64,000 bases of DNA from Flaccisagitta enflata (taxonomy: Eukaryota > Chaetognatha > Sagittoidea > Aphragmophora): contig OZ231128.1 in assembly GCA_965153355.1 (NCBI GenBank), forward strand, positions 10,106,001-10,170,000, in the 5' to 3' direction. Shown piece by piece: positions 58,655-64,000 of this stretch. Each line of letters opens with the position of its first letter. The first letter of the stretch is position 1. The notes beneath the pieces were generated by a model. It was not told the origin of the DNA. It saw only the letters and a list, made by a program, of their open reading frames with translations, and ran no database searches. The translations under genes were made by a program, and so were the position numbers.

Positions 58655-59100
58655 TGGGCAGCGGCCCCAAAGGGCCTATATCCTATAGAACACAGGGGTG
58701 ATCCCTTGAGACTTTTGACCTGGATCTCAGCCCAAATCTCGAGGCCCAAGTTTTACCCTTGAGCCTTTCATTCCAGCCTCGAGGCCCAAATTCCACCCTT
58801 GAGGCCCAAATTCCACCCTCAAGGCCCAAATTCCACCCTCAAGGCCCAAATCCCAGCCTCTAGGCCCAAATCGCAGCCTTGAGCCCCTAATCCCAGCCTC
58901 AAGGCCCAAATCCCAGCTTAAAGGCCCAAATCCCAGATATGAGCCCCAAATCCCAGCCATAAGTCCCCAGTCCCAGCCTACAAGGCCCCAATCTTATATT
59001 TAAGGCCCAAATCTCAGCCTGTTGGCCCAAATCTCAATCTGTTAACTCAACTTCCAGCCTGTAGGCCCAAATCCCAGTCTTGATGGCCAAAATTCTAGCT
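58655..59100. repeat. family B left arm and GGCCCAAATCCCAGCCT array
   Basis: Arm GGGCAGCGGCCCCAAAGGGC with CTATATCCTATAGAACACAG, then about 18 units of AAGGCCCAAATCCCAGCCTC. Preceded by (CATTTT)n (58615-58650). The nearest inverted arm is at 60000-60025; the two may have formed one unit later split by 59.1-60.0-kb DNA. Confidence 0.65.
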
Positions 59101-59399
59101 GGTAGTCTTGCTCTCGATAGGATGCCAGTAAATACGAAATCGTTTCGGACCGTACATACGTGGCGTGGAAACTTGGGTCTCATGGCCAAGTTTCCATAGA
59201 TGCTTAACAACCCCGCCAACACTTGCTGACCAACAGTCCGTGGCTACGCCACGTCATTACGCCACGCCATGACGCTACGTCATGACGCCAGGTCATGACG
59301 CCAAAACAGCTTTCCATTTCTGCATTCCAGGCCTATGAATTCTAGGGCAGGGGGAAGCAACGCTTGACGGCAGGCCTGAGAGCATCACGGCAGGTCTCG

Positions 59400-59631
59400 G
59401 TAGAAGAAGAAAAAGAAGATGAAGAGGAAGAAGAAGAAGATGAAGAAAAAGAGGAAGACGAAGAAGAAGGAAAAGAAAAAGACAAAGATAAAGATAAAGA
59501 TGAATATAAAGATAAAGATAAAGATAAAGAAAAAAAAAAGTAGTTGACAATGACGCTATCTTGTAAACGTAACAAACCACCGATTTTGTTAAATTCCGGG
59601 TCAAACACGGAACGGGACGGAACGGAATACA

Positions 59632-59705
<74 letters not shown>
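59400..59705. repeat. polypurine tract and (GA)n microsatellite
   Basis: 59403-59540 is AAG/AAAGAT-rich; 59635-59704 is pure GA. 59100-59400 contains a small CATGACGC/CACGTCAT repeat near 59250-59300. Confidence 0.9.
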
Positions 59706-59707
<2 letters not shown>

Positions 59708-59996
59708 AACAACTGTCTATCTTGTAACATCATTTACCATAGCTTAATGTTACAAAGAAAGATCGAGCTGATTAATGCAGAACCGATTGAGTTTTCCTAT
59801 TTAGGAATTATGAAAGAATACTCCTTTTCTTCTTCCACCTCCTCTTCTTCTTCTTCCTCCTCTTCTAGTTCTGTTCTCTAAAACCGTTTTTGTTACGGCC
59901 AGGTAGGTGAAAACCGTCAAAACCCGATACTGCCCATTATTCAGAATACGGAACGATCCCGTAATGTGTCGCCAGTGTCGGCACAGCCCAGTCTAT

Positions 59997-60117
59997 TGAC
60001 AATCGGCCCTTTGGGGCCGCTGCCCTGCTCCCTCCACAACCAAGGCAAAACTCTCCAAGCAGGGCAACGGGTACCGCTGAGTAAGCGGCGCTGACAATGT
60101 GCGATCCTTGGATGACT
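59997..60117. repeat. solo family B right arm with extension
   Basis: GGCCCTTTGGGGCCGCTGCC, then CTGCTCCCTCCACAACCAAG, AAGCAGGGCAACGGGTACCG and GCGATCCTTGGATGACT, followed directly by a TTTTTC-rich run. Confidence 0.65.
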
Positions 60118-60274
60118 ACTTCTTTTTCTTCTTTTTCTTTTTCTTCTTCTTGTAGCTGACGAGTGCCGATACCCTCCTACGCAAGTCTGCCAATCTTTTT
60201 ACCTTCTTTTTACCTTCTCTTTCCTCTTTTCCTTCTTTTCCATTTTTTTCTCTTTTTTTTTCTTTTCGTTATCT

Positions 60275-60496
60275 TTAGTTGCTTGCTATGCAACTCTACA
60301 CCCAGGTATGTCTGTCCATCGGCCAGTCGGTCAGTCGGTCGGTCAGTTGGTCAATCAGTCGGTCCCCTCTTTACTCTTTCGGCATTTTCAGCTTTTGGAT
60401 GAGCCCAAATGCCCAATTGTCTAAATGCTCTGTTGACCTTCTCCAGGACTGCTCCTTCCCACCCGCGAACGACTAGGGTAGCATCCGGCATTGTTT
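60275..60496 (-). mobile_element. family A element, AGTTGC stem with changed loop
   Basis: Minus strand ends GTAGAGTTGCATAGCAAGCA plus ACTAAA: stem AGTTGC/GCAACT with loop ATAGCAA, unlike the usual TGTCC loop. Inside are ACTGACCGACCGACTGACCG and, near the head, CTAGTCGTTCGCGGGTGGGA. Confidence 0.72.
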
Positions 60497-60568
60497 CCTC
60501 TTTAAGCTGCCAAGTGCCGAGATTTGTAAGGATGTCCGATTGTTTGACATTAAGAATGTCCTCTTTTT

Positions 60569-61075
60569 GGGCAGCGGCCCCAAAGGGCCGATGTCCTATA
60601 GAACACAGGGGTGATCCGTTACATACGTGCGTCCGTCCGTACGTCCCCCCCCCGAGACTTTCTACCCGAATCTCAGCCTCAAAGCCCATAACTCCAGCCT
60701 CAAGGCCCAAAACCCAGCCTTGAGGCCCAAATCCCTGCCTTGAGGCCTAAATCCCAGCCTCGAGGCCCAAATTCCAGCCTCGAGGCCCAAATTCCAGCCT
60801 CAAGGCCCAAATTCCAACTTCGAGGCCCAAATTCCAGCTTCGAGGCCCAAATTCCAGCCTCAAGGCCCAAATTCCAGCCTCAAGGGTTGAATCCCAGCCG
60901 GGAGGCCCTAATCCCAGCCTTGAGGCCCAAATCCCAGCCTTGAGGCCCTAATCCCAGCCTCGAGGCCCAGGTCCCAGTCTTGAATCAAGACTCTTGATGC
61001 ATAAAACTCTTAACAGACAAACAGACGGATCACCCCTGTGTTCTATAGGACATCGGCCCTTTGGGGCCGCTGCCC
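60569..61075. repeat. family B fold-back unit with perfect 51-bp arms
   Basis: Left arm 60569-60619 and right arm 61025-61075 are perfect inverted copies (GGGCAGCGGCCCCAAAGGGC ... GGGGTGATCCGT). Both carry CCTATAG and GTGATCCG, absent from most other units. Between them: CGTCCGTCCGTACG, a run of nine Cs, then about 17 units of AGGCCCAAATTCCAGCCTCA. After the right arm is a small hairpin GCCCTGCT/AGCAGGGC (61072-61117). Confidence 0.85.
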
Positions 61076-61149
61076 TGCTCCCTCTCCACAACCAAAGCAA
61101 AACTGTTTAAGCAGGGCAATGGGTACCGCTGACCATATGCGATCCTTGG

Positions 61150-61240
61150 ATGACTTGTTGTCTTTTCGTCTTCTTCTTCTTCTTCTTCTTCTTCTTCTCC
61201 CTCTTCTTCTTCTTCTTCTTCTTCTTCTTCTTCTTCTTTT
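61150..61240. repeat. (CTT)n microsatellite between two family B units
   Basis: Sits between the GCGATCCTTGGATGACT end of one unit and the TTTTTGGGCAGCGG start of the next. Confidence 0.93.
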
Positions 61241-61241
61241 T

Positions 61242-61913
61242 GGGCAGCGGCCCCAAAGGGGACGAAGTCCTGTAGAACACAGGGGAAATTTGTCCCCGTA
61301 CGTCCCCCCCCAGCCCTATCCCCAAGGCTTCGTCTCCTTTGGGGCCCAAATCTAAGCAAAATAGCCCAGGTCCAAGCAATATGGCCCAAATCCAGGCAAA
61401 ATCTCAGCAAAATGGCCCAAATCCAGGCAAAATGGGCTGATTCCCACGCAAAATGGCTCAAATCCAGGTAAAATGGGCCTGAGTTCTGTCATTTTGGCCC
61501 CTTAAACTTAGATTCTTGTTTCTAAAACCCAAATCCTAGCCTTAGAGACCCAGATCCTAACCTCTGGGACCCAAATTCTGACCTCCAAGACCTAGGTTCT
61601 GGCCTCAAAGACCTAAATCCTGGCCTCAGAGACTCAAATCCTGGCCTTAGAGACCAAGAAATTGGTCTCTGAGACCCAGATTCTGGCCTCAGAGATCCAG
61701 ATCCTGGCCTCAAAGACCCAGATCCTGGCCTGCTCCTCCCTCTCCTTCCCTCTTGAAGAAGGGCAAGGGTACCATTGTCATTTCTTCATGGTATTCAATG
61801 AAAATTTGAATAACAGGGCATCCTGGACAGAAGGAAGGCAGACAGACAGACGGACGGATGGACAGATTCCCCCTGTGTTCTACAGGACTTCATCCCCTTC
61901 GGGGCCGCTGCCC
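61242..61913. repeat. family B fold-back unit
   Basis: Left arm GGGCAGCGGCCCCAAAGGGG, GACGAAGTCCTGTAGAACAC; right arm inverted with GATGAAGTCC, so both have GAAGTCC where other units have GATGTCC. Inside are AAATGGCCCAAATCCAGGCA units and a second array, AGACCCAGATCCTGGCCTCA. Confidence 0.78.
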
Positions 61914-62008
61914 TGCTCCCTTTCAACCTAAATCACTTACTACTCAAGCAGGGCACGGGTACCGCTGACCACTTACTGCCTTTGGGCTGCTATCGTTCTT
62001 CTTCTTCA

Positions 62009-62040
<32 letters not shown>

Positions 62041-62051
62041 TTCTCCTCCCC

Positions 62052-62521
62052 CTTGCCGATGTCCTGTAGGACACAGGGGGGAATTTCGAGACGTCCCTCC
62101 TTCCGTCCTTTCGTCCGTCCGTCCGTCCGTCCCCCCCTCTCGGCCATCGGGGGCCTCAATTTTGCTCTCTCAGGCCTGATTTTGGCCCTATGAGCCATCA
62201 TGATAAGCTGAATAGCCCTTTCAGGCCTCAATTTAGCCCATGAGACCTTAAATCAGCTCTCCAGACCTCATATCTGCCCTCCAGACCTCAAATTAGCCCT
62301 CCATACCACCCTCCAGGCCTCTCATTAGCTCTTTGATCTCAAATTTGTCCTCTGGGCCTCAAGCCTGCCCCTTAAACCTCAAATCTACTCTTTAGAACCC
62401 TCCAGGCTTCAAAACCGCCTTCAATGACCTCTATCCCTCTTCTCAGACCTAATATACCTCAGGACGTCTCGAAATTCCCCCCTGTGTCCTACAGGACATC
62501 GGCCCTTTGTGGCCGCTGCCC
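62052..62521. repeat. family B fold-back unit with perfect 42-bp arms
   Basis: 62055-62096 and 62462-62503 are perfect inverted copies. Both contain TTTCGAGACGTCC, found in no other unit here. The left arm has lost its outer GGGCAGCGG part where the (CTT)n run (61995-62050) ends. Inside: CCGTCCGTCCGTCCGTCC, a C run, and CTCAGGCCTCAATTTAGCCC-type units. Confidence 0.82.
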
Positions 62522-62585
62522 TGCTCTCTCTCTGCTACTTCACTTGATCAGGTACCGCTGACCATGTGCGATCCTTGGATGACTA

Positions 62586-62660
62586 GTTTTATCTTTATCT
62601 TTATCTTTATCTTTATCTTTATCTTTATCTTTATCTTTTTCTTTTTCTTTTTAGGTGCGC
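62586..62660. repeat. (CTTTAT)n microsatellite
   Basis: About nine TTTATC units then TTTTTC units, right after GCGATCCTTGGATGACTAG and ending at the hairpin end of a family A fragment. Confidence 0.92.
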
Positions 62661-62740
62661 CATAGCACCTCTTTAAAAGGCTCTGTCCGTCCGTCCGTCC
62701 GACGGTTGGTTACACTCGAATGAAAAATCGCTGAAAACGT
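62648..62740 (-). mobile_element. family A fragment, AGGTGC stem
   Basis: Plus strand TTTTTAGGTGCGCCATAGCA then CCTC; on the minus strand the stem is AGGTGC/GCACCT with loop TATGGC. GGACGGACGGACAGAGCC follows as in other copies. The head is not found. Confidence 0.6.
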
Positions 62741-62794
62741 TTAAAATCAATTGAAAACTCATTTCATTCACTAAAATAATCAGCTACAGTTAGG

Positions 62795-62960
62795 TCTGAT
62801 AACGCTGGAGATAGGTCTGACAGAGCTGGTGATAAGTTTGATATGGCTGGGTGTAGGTCTGATAGAGCTAAGGATAGGTCTGATAAAGCTTGGGATAGGT
62901 CTGACAAAGCTCGAGCTAGGGATAGGTTGGATAGAGCTAGGGATAGGTGTTATGGAGCAA
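62795..62960. repeat. degenerate GATAGGTCTGATAGAGCTGG repeats
   Basis: About eight imperfect units of 21-23 bp. Confidence 0.8.
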
Positions 62961-63029
62961 GGGAAAAATCTAAGAATTAGCCCGTGTATTAGCCCGTGTA
63001 TTCGGCCCTGTTATTTTTCATCTTTTTTC

Positions 63030-63247
63030 TTTTTGTTTTTGTTTTTGTTTCTGTTTCTGTTTTTGTTTTTGTTTTTGTTTTTGTTTTTGTTTTTGTTTTT
63101 GTTTTTGTTTTTGTTTTTGTTTTGGTTTTTGTTTTTCATTTTCATTTTCATTTTCATTTTTGTTTTTGTTTTTGTTTTTGTTACCGTTTTCCTTTTTGGG
63201 AAGCGGTCCCAAAGGGCCGATGTCCTGTAGGACACAAGGGTGAATTT
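63030..63247. repeat. (TTTTTG)n microsatellite and solo family B left arm
   Basis: About 20 TTTTTG units with TTTTCA interruptions, leading straight into TTTTTGGGAAGCGGTCCCAA, AGGGCCGATGTCCTGTAGGA and CACAAGGGTGAATTT (63194-63247), then (CGTCCATC)n and a C run at 63320. Confidence 0.9.
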
Positions 63248-63433
63248 CCTTACGTCCATCCGTCCATCCGTCCATCCGTCCAGAAAGACTCTGTACGTAC
63301 GTCCATACGTCTGTACGTCCCCCCCCCTCCCAAAGCTTCTCAATTCAAGAACCAAAAACAACCAAAGTCCAGTTGGATAACATGAAAAATTGAAAAGAAA
63401 ACGAGAAAAAAATTGAAATTCTCATTGAATAAC

Positions 63434-63981
63434 AGACAGCGGCAACAGCATCGACGGCCAACGGCAGAGCCGCTACGCCGTCTGCGGGACCCAAAGAGGA
63501 AGATAGGCTGACTCAACAGCCGACCTTCGATTTCGTCGTGAAGGCAGTCGGCGGCCCCCCTCGTCCAGCCGAAGATCGTGAACCGCCACAGTACAGAGCC
63601 GGCATGGTGGAGATAATTACGCCAAGTCTTTTCGTCGTGGAAGAATCGCAGATCGCCTCCATCCCGAGACCAACGGGTCTCGAGTATCTCGGCTACATCA
63701 TGGGCAGCATGGCGGCGTGCCACTTCAGGAACTATCCGTTCTCTCAGATTAGTATCACAGCCGGGCTCTTCATCAGAGAAAATGCCGTGACGCGATCCTT
63801 CGTCTGGAGAGAGACCAGCGACATCGAGAACCCGAGGCCAATAATCCTCCCGTCTAGCCGCGAAGACGAGGCACTATGGGTCGTGACCGGCAAAAAATCA
63901 AACATTACTAAAATGAGGAGTATAACAATACCTGATATCTCTCTTAGTTTTCTTCAAACGTTAGCTAACGTTAGACCCTAG
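63434..63981 (+). CDS. coding exon, protein unrecognised (probably partial)
   Basis: After GAATAACAG (AG just before 63434) the frame starting T-A-A-T-A-S-T-A-N-G runs open for about 182 codons to TAG. GC-rich, with balanced composition (FVVKAVGGPPRPAEDREPPQ; EYLGYIMGSMAACHFRNYPF; FVWRETSDIENPRP), unlike the repeats around it. No ATG before residue 63, so it is more likely an internal or last exon than a whole gene. The last 20-25 residues look less conserved, and a donor at about 63917 (GGAGTATAAC) is possible. No domain recognised. The gene's other exons are not seen in the window. Confidence 0.5.
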
Positions 63982-64000
63982 GAGGGAAACTGAATGTGCC

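Noticed and set aside
60275-60496. tRNA-derived SINE (family A)
   Set aside because: I looked for A-box and B-box promoter words in several family A copies and did not find a convincing pair, so a tRNA origin is not claimed.

Overview
The window is nuclear DNA of a eukaryote, most likely an invertebrate animal; I cannot name the species. Coding exons are sparse and interrupted by introns with GT...AG borders. More than half of the window is simple repeats, minisatellites, inverted repeats and dispersed elements. I see no bacterial operons, rRNA, tRNA or CRISPR array. Most long open frames are artefacts of di- and trinucleotide runs or of minisatellites whose period keeps every frame open.

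Layout. 0-5 kb: GA, CA and CTTT runs and two minisatellites (33 bp and about 42 bp). 5.03-8.85 kb: a 3.8-kb fold-back element with roughly 0.5-kb inverted ends. 9-13.3 kb: more minisatellites and two copies of a short dispersed element ('family A'). 14.44-25.33 kb: nested inverted repeats sharing one centre near 19.87 kb, with a 314-residue seven-helix receptor-like ORF near the centre; the right half also carries a 1.3-kb array of a 13-bp repeat inside a family A element. 25.6-33.4 kb: small transposons with target-site duplications, long polypyrimidine tracts and a 20-bp hairpin-forming minisatellite. 33.56-35.58 kb: a 609-codon minus-strand ORF whose upstream exon frame is closed by one TGA in a tandem repeat. 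36-41 kb: microsatellites. 41.3-46.0 kb: a 16-bp minisatellite, then a Gag-like ORF (coiled coil, CCHC knuckle) and a second ORF in the same frame after a single TGA. 47.48-51.26 kb (minus): a four-exon gene that joins in frame into 804 codons and has hAT-transposase-like motifs. 52-63.4 kb: a dense field of family A and of a second family ('family B', fold-back units). 63.43-63.98 kb: the start of another coding exon.

Two dispersed families dominate. Family A (about 140-220 bp, at least 20 copies) ends in a small hairpin followed by an A-rich run. Its stem changes between subfamilies by paired substitutions (AGTCGC/GCGACT, AGTTGC/GCAACT, AGGTGC/GCACCT). Family B units (about 350-670 bp) have two inverted arms of 42-51 bp or more around short tandem arrays; the two arms of one unit match each other better than they match other units. 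Together with the larger fold-back element and the receptor palindrome, this is a locus where inverted-repeat DNA has been generated at several scales. A hAT-like transposase relative and a hAT-type MITE with a perfect 8-bp target duplication are both present, but nothing here shows that they interact.

Limits: everything was read by eye. Exon borders, family names and structures are unverified, and no database search was possible.
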